Shown piece after piece: positions 1 through 6,412 of a stretch of 8,469 nucleotides of DNA. The translations under genes and the position numbers were made by a program. The stretch covers positions 1 to 8,469 of the forward strand of contig JADFOC010000086.1 in the NCBI GenBank assembly GCA_022563075.1, given 5' to 3'. The notes below the pieces were generated by a model, which ran no database searches, was not told where the DNA came from, and saw nothing but the letters and a program-made list of their open reading frames with translations. The DNA is from Pseudomonadota bacterium (GTDB lineage Bacteria > Pseudomonadota > Gammaproteobacteria > Pseudomonadales > Pseudohongiellaceae). The first letter of the stretch is position 1. The number at the start of each line of letters is the position of its first letter.

Positions 1-1
1 T

Positions 2-181
2 GCCGAAAGACCGGGGGTGCCGCCCTATGTGACATTCCACGACAGCCCGCTGCAGGAAATGTGTCTGCGCTTACCCCAGGACGCCACCGAGTTTAGCTGC
101 GTCAGTGGCGTCGGTGAGCGCAAATTGCAGAAATACGGCCCTGCCTTCATGCGCGTCATCAGCGATCACCTGGTCGCTTGA
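2..181 (+). CDS. recQ: RecQ-family ATP-dependent DNA helicase, C-terminal fragment
   Basis: Only the last 59 codons are in the window; the gene enters from the left edge. The residues match the HRDC domain that ends RecQ helicases. VPPYVTFHD sits near the start, and the helix-hairpin signature SGVGERKLQKYG comes about 20 residues before the TGA stop. HRDC binds DNA and helps RecQ, a 3'-5' helicase of recombination and replication repair, recognise structured substrates. The helicase and RecQ-CT domains must lie upstream and cannot be checked here. An HRDC domain alone also occurs in RNase D, but the VPPYVTFHD and GVGERKLQKYG wording is typical of RecQ. The following gene starts about 100 bases downstream on the same strand. 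Confidence 0.85.
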   Translation, partial: AERPGVPPYVTFHDSPLQEMCLRLPQDATEFSCVSGVGERKLQKYGPAFMRVISDHLVA

Positions 182-262
182 TCAGACTGCGACACTCTGC
201 GGAAAATAGTAACAACCCCTGATCCAGAACAGGTTATGCTGGCAAGTATCGAAGCACTGATG

Positions 263-273
263 AGGGGAGGGGG
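263..273 (+). promoter_or_regulatory. Strong Shine-Dalgarno that decides the hydrolase-OsmC start
   Basis: A purine run, AGGGGAGGGGG, ends 7 bases before the ATG at 281. An upstream in-frame ATG at 236 would place this ribosome binding site inside the coding region and would add 15 residues (LASIEALMRGGGS) unlike the family N-terminus. The ATG at 281 is therefore preferred. Confidence 0.75.
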
Positions 274-280
274 AAGCACC

Positions 281-1510
281 ATGCCAAAAGGTCGCATCAA
301 ACTAGAGTTTCCAGGAACCGACGGCTTAAGCATCGCCGGACTATTGGAAACCCCCGACGACAACCCACAAGCTTTTGCCTTGTTTGCCCATTGCTTTACC
401 TGCGGCAAAGACGTGGTGGCCGCTTCTCGTATCGCTCGCTCCCTGGTAGCCAAGGGCTATGCGGTACTGCGTTTCGATTTCACCGGTTTGGGCAGCAGTG
501 ACGGTGATTTTGCCAACTCCAACTTTTCCTCCAACGTCGCCGATCTGGTACATGCGGCTGACTATCTGCGCGAACATTATCGTGCTCCGTCTTTATTGAT
601 TGGTCACAGCCTCGGCGGTGCCGCGGTTCTGGTGGCCGCGCACCAAGTGCCGGAAGCGGTTGGTGTGGTCACCATTGCGGCACCGTCTGATCCCGATCAC
701 GTCACCAAACAATTTGCCTGTGACATCGGCACTATCGAGAAAACCGGTGTCGCCCAGGTCAGTCTCGGCGGCCGACCTTTTACCATCAAAAAACAATTCC
801 TTGACGATCTGGCGGCACAGAATCAACAACAAAGTGTCGCCAATTTAAACAAAGCCTTGCTGGTGTTTCATTCGCCTGTCGACACCATCGTCTCGATCAA
901 TGAAGCGGAAACAATTTATCGCGCCGCTAAACACCCAAAGAGTTTTATCAGTCTCGACGACGCCGATCACTTGCTGACCAATGCGCGCGACGCCGAATAT
1001 GTCGCCGCCACCATCGCCGCCTGGTCCACTCGGTTTATTACCGATGCGAAACTGGTGGATCGGCAAGAATCCTCACTGACCAAGGGACACGTCCTGGTCA
1101 CCGAAAAAAACACGCAGTTCACCCGTACGGTTCTGTCGGACACCCATGTCTGGATGGCCGATGAACCCAGCAGCGCGGGCGGGGCCGATCTGGGACCCGA
1201 CCCTTATGAACATTTATTGGCAGCGCTTGGCACCTGCACCTCGATGACCCTTCGCATGTATGCCAAATCCAAGGATATTCCCTTAGACGATGTCACGGTG
1301 GAACTGCAACACGATCGGGAACACGTTACCGACTGTGAAAACTGCGATGAAGAACCCAGAAGAATCGACGTGTTGCACAGGTACTTGCATTTAAAAGGCG
1401 ATTTAACAGAAGCGCAACGGCAACGTCTGCTGGAAATCGCCGATCGTTGTCCCGTGCACCGCACCCTGCTCGGTGAGATTGATATACGTACCGACTTGAT
1501 CGATGCATGA
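281..1510 (+). CDS. Bifunctional alpha/beta hydrolase / OsmC family protein
   Basis: A 409-residue two-domain fusion. The N-terminal alpha/beta hydrolase (about residues 1-250) has the nucleophile elbow GHSLGG with Ser110, a probable acid Asp201 (SPVD) and His230 (DADHLL). Family-typical strings are ALFAHCFTCGKD and LRFDFTGLGSSDGDF. The C-terminal OsmC/Ohr-like domain (about 265-405) has the two cysteines of that fold, Cys319 in LGTCTSMT and Cys390 in DRCPVHRTL. In OsmC and Ohr such a pair reduces organic hydroperoxides. A further CENC pair, Cys352 and Cys355, lies in the DC..CDEE region, which I recall as usual in this fusion family. The inferred role is cytosolic: hydrolysis of an acyl or ester substrate coupled to peroxide or thiol chemistry. 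The natural substrate is not known. No signal peptide is seen. The length is normal for the fusion, and the gene appears intact and monocistronic. Confidence 0.9.
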   Translation: MPKGRIKLEFPGTDGLSIAGLLETPDDNPQAFALFAHCFTCGKDVVAASRIARSLVAKGYAVLRFDFTGLGSSDGDFANSNFSSNVADLVHAADYLREHYRAPSLLIGHSLGGAAVLVAAHQVPEAVGVVTIAAPSDPDHVTKQFACDIGTIEKTGVAQVSLGGRPFTIKKQFLDDLAAQNQQQSVANLNKALLVFHSPVDTIVSINEAETIYRAAKHPKSFISLDDADHLLTNARDAEYVAATIAAWSTRFITDAKLVDRQESSLTKGHVLVTEKNTQFTRTVLSDTHVWMADEPSSAGGADLGPDPYEHLLAALGTCTSMTLRMYAKSKDIPLDDVTVELQHDREHVTDCENCDEEPRRIDVLHRYLHLKGDLTEAQRQRLLEIADRCPVHRTLLGEIDIRTDLIDA

Positions 1511-1566
1511 TCATCCCACACCGAATGATCGTCGAAGGAAATGCACTGCCGATCACATTTCGGTGG

Positions 1567-1599
1567 CCACTGTATAGTGGATATCCACACCAGGTTTTT
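1567..1599 (+). terminator. Possible terminator or overlapping palindromes after the hydrolase gene
   Basis: CCACT-GTAT-AGTGG (1567-1580) overlaps the perfect 12-base palindrome GTGGATATCCAC (1577-1588). A TTTTT tract follows at 1595-1599. The two stems share bases and cannot both form. The 6-base gap before the T tract and the short stems make intrinsic termination only plausible. It lies about 57 bases past the hydrolase stop. Confidence 0.3.
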
Positions 1600-2140
1600 A
1601 CGCTGACGCCATCTATTCCCGTCCCCACCAATTAGCAGCCAGAATGATTGATAAAACCTGGCGGTTAGCTTGTAACTGGTCGCTATAACGTCAGAAGAGA
1701 TGCTGCCCTTTTCCTATGCAGTTAATAAGCAAGCGCAGTAACTCGCAAAGTTGTATGGCTTTCTCCGCAATGATGAACGCGGTGCGAACATGTTATTCGA
1801 AAAGAAGCGCGGATGAGTATAGAAGCGGCGATAGTGAAGGAGTAGCCAGCGTGATTCTAGCGCCGTTTTAGTTTTTACACTGGCTCCAATTAATTTATTG
1901 CCCGAGTTAGGTGCCCAGCACGTCAATCAATTACCGCTTCCGGTTAGTTGTTGAATCTTCCTTGTGGGCACAAACCAATAAGAACCGCACATTAAGAATT
2001 TGGGGGAAATCATAGGTTTTGGTTAATTCCACCATGTTTACTCGCTTTTGAAGCAACATTATCACTAAAAATCGCGCAATAACAACATCTTATCTAATGG
2101 CATAATTGCTGCATGTACTCCTATTCAATGTCTAAACTGG
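1600..2140. other. Gene-free stretch
   Basis: I find no supported gene here on either strand. A 70-codon minus-strand open frame at 1714-1926 has basic, serine-rich, low-similarity sequence and no recognisable motif or ribosome binding site. Short plus-strand frames are broken by stops. Composition is more AT-rich than the flanking genes, as expected of intergenic or decayed DNA. The right end probably carries the promoter of the small membrane-protein gene. Confidence 0.5.
2098..2106 (+). promoter_or_regulatory. Candidate extended -10 promoter element for the DUF454-like gene
   Basis: TGGCATAAT fits an extended -10 (TGn followed by CATAAT). It lies about 50 bases before the GTG start and would give a leader of roughly 40-45 bases. 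No convincing -35 box is seen at the right distance, which is tolerated for extended -10 promoters. This rests on sequence inspection only. Confidence 0.25.
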
Positions 2141-2142
2141 GT

Positions 2143-2147
2143 GGAGG
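2143..2147 (+). promoter_or_regulatory. Shine-Dalgarno supporting a GTG start
   Basis: GGAGG lies 9 bases before the GTG at 2157. No in-frame ATG precedes it, so this site selects GTG as the start of the small membrane-protein gene. A competing frame starting at ATG 2141 overlaps the GGAGG itself and has no site of its own. Confidence 0.6.
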
Positions 2148-2156
2148 ATCGACACC

Positions 2157-2510
2157 GTGGCCTATTCGAAAACTGGTTCTCAGCCAATGCCTTTTTTATT
2201 AAAGGGGCTATGCATCGCAGCTATCGCCTGCTGTGTGGTGATTGGCCTCATCGGCCTGGTTCTGCCCATCATCCCTGGATTTCTTTTTCTATTTTTTGCG
2301 GTGTTTTTGTTGGCGCGAATATCGACTCGCTTCGAGTCCATTCTGAAAAATAATGCCTCTATCGCCAGTTGGAAGAGGCATTGGCATTCGATAAATGCCT
2401 TATCCATTACCCAGCGTATCAAATTGTCGTTCTGGGTGTTCGCCAGAACTATTGTCAGCGGTATTAGTTCAGGAGTGCGGCTGTTTAAGAGAGCCAGAGA
2501 CAACAACTAG
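2157..2510 (+). CDS. Small inner-membrane protein, DUF454/PGPGW-like
   Basis: A 117-residue protein with a GTG start. About residues 12-52 form one long hydrophobic stretch, probably two membrane helices joined by a short turn at the proline-containing IGLIGLVLPIIPGFLFLFF. The sequence then reads FLLARIS-RFE before a basic, soluble C-terminal half rich in Lys, Arg and Ser. The glycine-proline turn followed by a second helix and an Ala-Arg-Ser-like exit is the pattern of DUF454 (YbaN-like) and of PGPGW-type small membrane proteins. The function of both families is unknown. It stands alone on the plus strand, about 650 bases after the hydrolase and convergent with the transglutaminase gene. Assignment to a membrane protein is firm, but the exact family is tentative. 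Confidence 0.7.
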   Translation: MAYSKTGSQPMPFLLKGLCIAAIACCVVIGLIGLVLPIIPGFLFLFFAVFLLARISTRFESILKNNASIASWKRHWHSINALSITQRIKLSFWVFARTIVSGISSGVRLFKRARDNN

Positions 2511-2586
2511 TTGCTTACCTGGTTTATAACGAGCGTTCAATATCGGCCGCTAGTAGGAAATAGACGTTATCAATTTAGATAGGGAA

Positions 2587-2614
2587 GCCAAACGGTGTTG
2601 TTACCACCATTGGC
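2587..2614. terminator. Stem-loop between convergent genes
   Basis: GCCAA-AC-GGTG pairs with CACC-A-TTGGC around a 7-base loop, giving a 9-pair stem with a small internal bulge. It touches the stop codon of the minus-strand transglutaminase gene and lies about 75 bases past the plus-strand membrane-protein gene. There is no T tract on either side, so it is at best a weak bidirectional terminator or a mRNA end structure. Confidence 0.25.
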
Positions 2615-3408
2615 TATGCATCCTCTTTAAGACGCTTTACCCTCACCTTTTGTGTCTTCGGATACACCGCAGGTCCAAACTGATTGTAGACGGCGACATC
2701 GGCAGCGTCACGCCCGAAGCCGATTGCCACATAGCCACCGTTCAGTTCCGGCTGGGTGGCATCGAAGGTATACCAACGGCCCCCAACAAAGGCTTCGAAC
2801 CAGGCATGCATGTCCATGGGCTCCAGCCGGTAGCGATACCCCACCACCATGCGTGCCGGAATAGCGAGACTGCGACACAAGGCGATGCCAAGGTGCGAAA
2901 GATCCCGACAGACACCCGCTTGCTTGAGATTGACTTCCGCTGCGGAAATTGGAATGTCGCTGCTACCCGGCACAAAGTTGATCCTGTCGCGCAACCATTC
3001 TTCGATGGCGGCGACCTGATCGTAGCCCAATATTTTGTCGGCAGTAATCTCGGTAGCCATCTGGCCAAAGCGATCGGACTCACAGTAGCGACTGGGCAAT
3101 AGATAACTGAGAACGGCATCGGGCAAATTCTGAACCTCGACGAAGGGAGCCCCCGGCGCCTTATCTACTTCATCCATGGTCCTAACTTCTGCAGCAGTGT
3201 GCACCGAGAAGGATCCAGGAGGCGCTATCAGCCGCTGACAGAGATTGCCATAGCCGTCGGTGAATTCGAACACGGGCACACTGGGGGTGAGCTTGTATTC
3301 TTCGCTAGATATCCATTGCTGTGCACCACTGCGAGGTCGCAGCATGAGCACGAAGGGTGTGGGGAAGGTGATTTCGAACATGAAATCACAGCTCGTGTAT
3401 AAAAGCAT
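2614..3408 (-). CDS. Transglutaminase-like cysteine protease family protein
   Basis: A 264-residue protein. The N-terminal half (residues 8-100) is the beta-rich segment usual before bacterial transglutaminase-like domains, with FEITFPTPFVLMLRPRSG and a DGYGN turn. The core domain (about 120-220) has the papain-like triad: Cys167 in AGVCRDLSHLGIALC, His201 in MHAWFEAFVGG and Asp216 in YTFDATQ. Such proteins act as cytosolic proteases or amide hydrolases, and the substrate is unknown. There is no signal peptide. The ATG at 3408 was chosen because the family begins close to this point. A longer frame to a TTG at 3486 would add 26 residues without a ribosome binding site. The site before 3408 (GGA in GGATTTATCGGC) is weak. 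The gene is convergent with the DUF454-like gene, with no partner on its own strand. It appears intact. Confidence 0.85.
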   Translation of the reverse strand: MLLYTSCDFMFEITFPTPFVLMLRPRSGAQQWISSEEYKLTPSVPVFEFTDGYGNLCQRLIAPPGSFSVHTAAEVRTMDEVDKAPGAPFVEVQNLPDAVLSYLLPSRYCESDRFGQMATEITADKILGYDQVAAIEEWLRDRINFVPGSSDIPISAAEVNLKQAGVCRDLSHLGIALCRSLAIPARMVVGYRYRLEPMDMHAWFEAFVGGRWYTFDATQPELNGGYVAIGFGRDAADVAVYNQFGPAVYPKTQKVRVKRLKEDA

Positions 3409-3788
3409 GCCGATAAATCCACTGGAAAAAGTAAGCACATTGTTACTTGGAAATAAGAGTGCAACGCCACAATATTTCCCAGCCAAAGAGTACCATTAAG
3501 CTATTTGTATAGCGACGCCACAACTGGGTGCCGCCGAATTTCAATTTGACTGATTAGAATTCGCTCAAGAGCTGGCATTGAAGTTGGTTCATTATCAGGC
3601 GCAGCAGGCTTGAAGTTCTCATCGAAACTAAAGTTTCACCGGCACTCTTTATTGAACCAATTCTTGAAGGAGATCAAATTTCCCCCCCTCTCTTTTTAAT
3701 TTTCGAGATCACGAAATAGAATCATGACAACTGTGGCTGCTACGATATACCTGCCAATAAAAATTCGAGTGTGCGTCCTTTAAATCCG
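3409..3788. other. Gene-free stretch upstream of the transglutaminase gene
   Basis: It holds the presumed promoter of the minus-strand transglutaminase gene, though no clear -35/-10 pair stands out. There is an exact dyad GAAACT-AA-AGTTTC at 3624-3637. On the minus strand a stop-free run of 44 codons (3504-3635) ends at a TAG and reads like protein (for example PTSMPALERILISQIEIRR). It has no usable start and is not recognised; it may be a gene remnant or chance. Nothing else is supported. Confidence 0.4.
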
Positions 3789-4070
3789 TCAATCGACAGT
3801 ATTATATGCAAGGACATTAGCGCTCACGCCAATGTTGGATAAACAATGGGAATGGTCCGGCTCTACCAGCACGGTTATGTAATCTCCTGCCTCAACTTCA
3901 ATTGCTTGCTTGCCGATACGCGCTTCGCACCACCTTCCAATAGGTAAATAGATTCCTCGCTGGCACAATGGTAGTGATTGGGCATTACCTTAGGTACCGG
4001 TGGAACTTTATACTAACCGCAACCAGTTGCCGGTGCTCCAGTTTGATCACTGAGGCATATTGTCCTAAAT
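3789..4070 (-). pseudogene. Decayed cupin-domain gene with frameshifts
   Basis: Read on the minus strand, one frame gives VPPVPKVMPNHYHCASEE followed by SIYLLEGGAK. This is cupin motif 1, H-x-H-x4-E-x6-G. The reading then has to change frame near 3917-3935 to continue as RIGKQAIEVEAGDYITV and VEPDHSHCLSNIG. That segment carries the glycine-aspartate turn and H-x3-N of cupin motif 2, and it ends at a TGA (3789-3791). Just upstream, IKLEHRQLVAV lies in the third frame, so at least two frameshifts separate the pieces, and an in-frame TAG precedes VPP. Both metal-binding motifs in order make chance very unlikely. The intact ancestor was a small cupin, probably about 100-130 residues, of unknown substrate. 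It is untranslatable as a single protein now. Confidence 0.75.
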
Positions 4071-4138
4071 CCGAATTTTGTCCCCTTTTCTTCTGACCGC
4101 GATTCGCTTGTCATTTGCAACCTGACTCTAAAAATCTA

Positions 4139-4219
4139 ATGAAAAGGTAATAACGTAGGGAAAGCCGCACCAGGCATACCAACCAGGATTAAGAAGCCGA
4201 GCGCAAGTAGATTACGCAA
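4139..4219 (-). pseudogene. Possible signal-peptide remnant of the decayed cupin gene
   Basis: A stop-free run of 27 codons on the minus strand reads LRNLLALGFLILVGMPGAAF. It has a short basic start, a hydrophobic core and small residues, like an export signal. It ends at a TAG (4136-4138). It is in the same frame as the VPPVPKV part of the cupin remnant, about 130 bases downstream. This suggests that the lost protein was secreted to the periplasm. The start would be TTG, or the original ATG has mutated. It could also be chance hydrophobic sequence. Confidence 0.3.
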
Positions 4220-4792
4220 AGCACAATGCCGTATCGGCCTACTCCTAATTTGAAAAACCCGGGCTGAGGAAATAAATCTTGATCAGTGGTGAGCTAGAAC
4301 TAAGATAACCCCTCTGTTCCCTGTTAATAACCGAAAGAGACGTGAACCTATGCTCTTTCAGTCGACATATAAACAGTAAAAACGAACGAGTTTTTATCGG
4401 CAAATCATGTTGCTTCATCGACTAAAAATAATCAAACCCTCTTTTATTCAGCAAACTGCGTTTGTCCTATCGTTCAATAACCAGCGCTGACCATTTTGCT
4501 CATTTTTCTACCGAAATTCAATGAAATCAACGGGATGAATATTTTACTCTAAAACCACTCCCTAAACTCCAGCAACAACGCAAGTCCTTTCGGCGCCATT
4601 TCAAGAAGAAGCACGGTCTTCCCCCTAACGACTCGATATTTACTCATTTCCAGGCAGCAATTGTCAGTAATTTGAGACTAGCCAACTCTTCGCCACAACT
4701 CGTTACAAAGAAGTGTTTGCAATGTCCTATTGCAGTTGGCAAAGTAGTTAATCCAGCATGCAAACAAGATCAAGAAGACCCGAGGACTCGCC
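4220..4792. other. Gene-poor stretch upstream of the sulfite dehydrogenase operon
   Basis: No intact gene is seen. Apart from the doubtful AraC-like fragment, it contains a weak hairpin (GAAAGAG at 4333-4339 with CTCTTTC at 4353-4359, 13-base loop, no T tract). It is AT-rich with many stops in all frames. The operon promoter should lie in its last 100 bases. TTGCAA at 4717-4722 could be a -35 box, but no -10 box at standard spacing is convincing. Confidence 0.4.
4561..4632 (+). pseudogene. Possible AraC-type regulator fragment
   Basis: A short plus-strand stretch reads SFRRHFKKKHGLPPND (4585-4632). It resembles the last helix-turn-helix segment of AraC-family regulators, whose usual pattern is F-xx-x-F-K-xx-x-G-x-x-P. 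In the neighbouring frame just upstream, NSSNNAS would fit the preceding GFSS-type turn if a base was lost or gained. Nothing longer can be followed, and there is no start or ribosome binding site. Evidence is limited to about 20 residues. Confidence 0.2.
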
Positions 4793-5119
4793 ATGAGATC
4801 ACTGCTGCGATTGACCTTCACTGTTAGTATAACCGCCCTGCTGTCCCTGAGCATCTATGCCACCGAGCTGGACAGCATCGGGAGCTTCGATTTCCCAACC
4901 TCCGGCTCGCCTGAGGCTCATGCACACTTCACCCTCGGCGTTGGCTACCTGCACAGCTTTGGCTGGAAGCAGGTCCAGGAAGAATTCAAGAAGGCGCAGG
5001 CAATAGAGCCTGACTTCGCCCTGGCTACGGCACTATATACCGATTTACTTTCACTCTGGAACGATGACAGCCTGGCTGCGGTACAAGAAGCCAGGCGCTA
5101 TCTTGCCAGCAACAGGTAA
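4793..5119 (+). CDS. Short secreted TPR protein, probably truncated
   Basis: A 108-residue protein preceded by GAGG about 8 bases before the ATG. Residues 1-23 form a signal peptide (basic MRSLLR start, hydrophobic core, likely cut after IYA), so it is exported. Residues about 33-79 hold FDFPTSGSPEAHAHFTLGV and LHSFGWKQVQEEFKKAQ, followed by IEPDFALA. This is the opening TPR unit of a family of periplasmic TPR proteins that I recall as several hundred residues long. In full-length members the next residues resemble AYWGEA..YNHPL; here they diverge and the protein stops after about 30 more residues. That suggests an internal or C-terminal deletion. It may still be made, as the start, signal and frame are clean and the next gene begins 6 bases past its stop. 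Its role is probably protein-protein contact; the partner is unknown. Confidence 0.65.
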   Translation: MRSLLRLTFTVSITALLSLSIYATELDSIGSFDFPTSGSPEAHAHFTLGVGYLHSFGWKQVQEEFKKAQAIEPDFALATALYTDLLSLWNDDSLAAVQEARRYLASNR

Positions 5120-5125
5120 CCCATC

Positions 5126-6412
5126 ATGACAGACAAAACCAATAGTTTAGAGAAGTTGGAGCATGTGGCCGGCAACGGTTTAATCAATCGTCGTCACTTA
5201 CTTGGATTAGGACTTAGTAGCGCCGGTATGGCCGTGGCAAGTTCCGTGCTGGCCGCCGATAACAGCCTGCCACTTGAAATTCCACGATGGTCCAGGCAAC
5301 CCGGTCCCGGCGCCAGTGGTTACGGCAGCCGTTCCAGCCACACCGAATATATGCAACGCACCGCCGGCAACCCGAATCCAATCTATCCTGGCGGCGGCTC
5401 TTCGCGCTCTCCCTTGCAGCACTTGCAGGGCACGATCACACCGAACAGCCTGCACTTCGAACGCCACCATGCCGGTGTACCCGACATCGATCCCTCGCTG
5501 CATAAACTGGTGATTAACGGCCTGGTCAAACAGCCGTTGGTATTCAGCTATGAAGACCTGCTGAAATACCCGATGGTCAGCAAGATCTATTTTCTGGAAT
5601 GCTCGGGTAACAGCGGGTCTTTGTGGGGAGCCAATGCCGCCGACGGCTCCGCGCAAAGCATACATGGACTCGTGTCTTGTGCCGAGTGGACCGGCATTCC
5701 TCTCTCGACCCTGTTAGATGAAGCGGGAGTAGAACCGCAGGCACAGTGGGTCAGTGCCGTCGGTGCCGATGCCGCCAGCATGGGTCGTTCGGTCCCACTC
5801 AATAGAGCCATGGATGATGTGTTAGTCGCCCTGTTCCAAAACGGAGAACCGGTACGACCAGAACAGGGGTATCCAATGCGCTTATTCGTACCCGGTTGTG
5901 AAGGCAACATCAGTGTGAAGTGGCTCACTCAAATTAAGCTGAGTCGGGAGCCCAGTCAGTTTCGCGACGAAACCAGCAAATACACAGACACTCGGCCAGA
6001 CCGCCTCAGTGCGCAGTTCACCCTTCCCATGGGGACTAAATCCTTGATCACTTCTCCCTCCGGCCAGATGGCACTGGAGCGCCAGGGCGTGTATCAAGTA
6101 ACCGGCATCGCCTGGTCCGGGCGAGGCAGTATTCGCCGGGTTGAAGTCAGTGCCGATGGCGGTCAGACCTGGGCCGATGCGCGGATCGAATCTCACCAGA
6201 GTGAAAAGGCGTTGGCGCGCTTTCGTATTCCCTGGCAATGGTCCGGTGGTAGTGCAGTATTGCAAAGCCGGGCAACCGACAGTCGGGGCAATGTGCAACC
6301 TTCTCGATCTGCCTTGATTGCCGAGAAAGGCAGCTTAGGCCGTTATCATTTTCACGGCATTCAAAGTTGGTCAGTTAGCACCTCGGGTGAAGTGAGTAAT
6401 GTCTATGCATAG
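5126..6412 (+). CDS. soxC: Sulfite dehydrogenase molybdenum subunit, SoxC-like
   Basis: A 428-residue sulfite oxidase-family molybdoenzyme. The N-terminus carries a Tat signal: NRRHLLGLG with Arg22-Arg23, a weakly hydrophobic stretch, and a likely cut near SVLA-ADN. It is therefore folded with its cofactor and exported to the periplasm. The oxidoreductase molybdopterin domain (about 100-280) contains HFERHHAGVPDIDP, the molybdenum-ligand Cys159 in YFLECSGNSGS, and the SoxC-type GCEGNISVKWLTQIKL near 255-270. The Mo-co dimerisation domain (about 305-415) has the immunoglobulin-like GRGSIRRVEVSADGGQTW. These features fit SoxC better than plant or animal sulfite oxidase, as there is no heme b5 domain. 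The expected reaction is oxidation of sulfite or of protein-bound sulfane sulfur, with electrons passed to the cytochrome encoded next. The length is normal. The start is 6 bases after the TPR gene, and the end overlaps the cytochrome gene. Confidence 0.88.
   Translation: MTDKTNSLEKLEHVAGNGLINRRHLLGLGLSSAGMAVASSVLAADNSLPLEIPRWSRQPGPGASGYGSRSSHTEYMQRTAGNPNPIYPGGGSSRSPLQHLQGTITPNSLHFERHHAGVPDIDPSLHKLVINGLVKQPLVFSYEDLLKYPMVSKIYFLECSGNSGSLWGANAADGSAQSIHGLVSCAEWTGIPLSTLLDEAGVEPQAQWVSAVGADAASMGRSVPLNRAMDDVLVALFQNGEPVRPEQGYPMRLFVPGCEGNISVKWLTQIKLSREPSQFRDETSKYTDTRPDRLSAQFTLPMGTKSLITSPSGQMALERQGVYQVTGIAWSGRGSIRRVEVSADGGQTWADARIESHQSEKALARFRIPWQWSGGSAVLQSRATDSRGNVQPSRSALIAEKGSLGRYHFHGIQSWSVSTSGEVSNVYA

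Noticed and set aside
236..280. Longer N-terminus for the hydrolase-OsmC protein from ATG 236
   Set aside because: The strong ribosome binding site lies inside this extension, and the added residues do not look like the family.
1714..1926. 70-codon minus-strand frame between the hydrolase and DUF454-like genes
   Set aside because: No ribosome binding site, no recognisable motif, and an odd composition rich in Arg, Ser and Cys. The other frames over the same bases are equally uninformative.
2141..2353. Plus-strand 70-codon frame starting at ATG 2141
   Set aside because: It overlaps the membrane-protein gene in another frame, begins at the Shine-Dalgarno of that gene, and yields a His/Trp/Arg-rich product without a known pattern.
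2650..3102. 150-codon plus-strand frame opposite the transglutaminase gene
   Set aside because: It is the antisense shadow of a gene with a complete catalytic triad, and its product has no recognisable features.
4333..4359. Hairpin with GAAAGAG/CTCTTTC arms as a terminator
   Set aside because: A 7-base stem with a 13-base loop, weak pairing, no T tract and no gene end nearby.
1600..4792. tRNA, CRISPR array, insertion sequence or riboswitch in the gene-free stretches
   Set aside because: No cloverleaf with a TTCRA loop, no regularly spaced direct repeats, no terminal inverted repeats with a transposase, and no recognised aptamer core were seen by eye.
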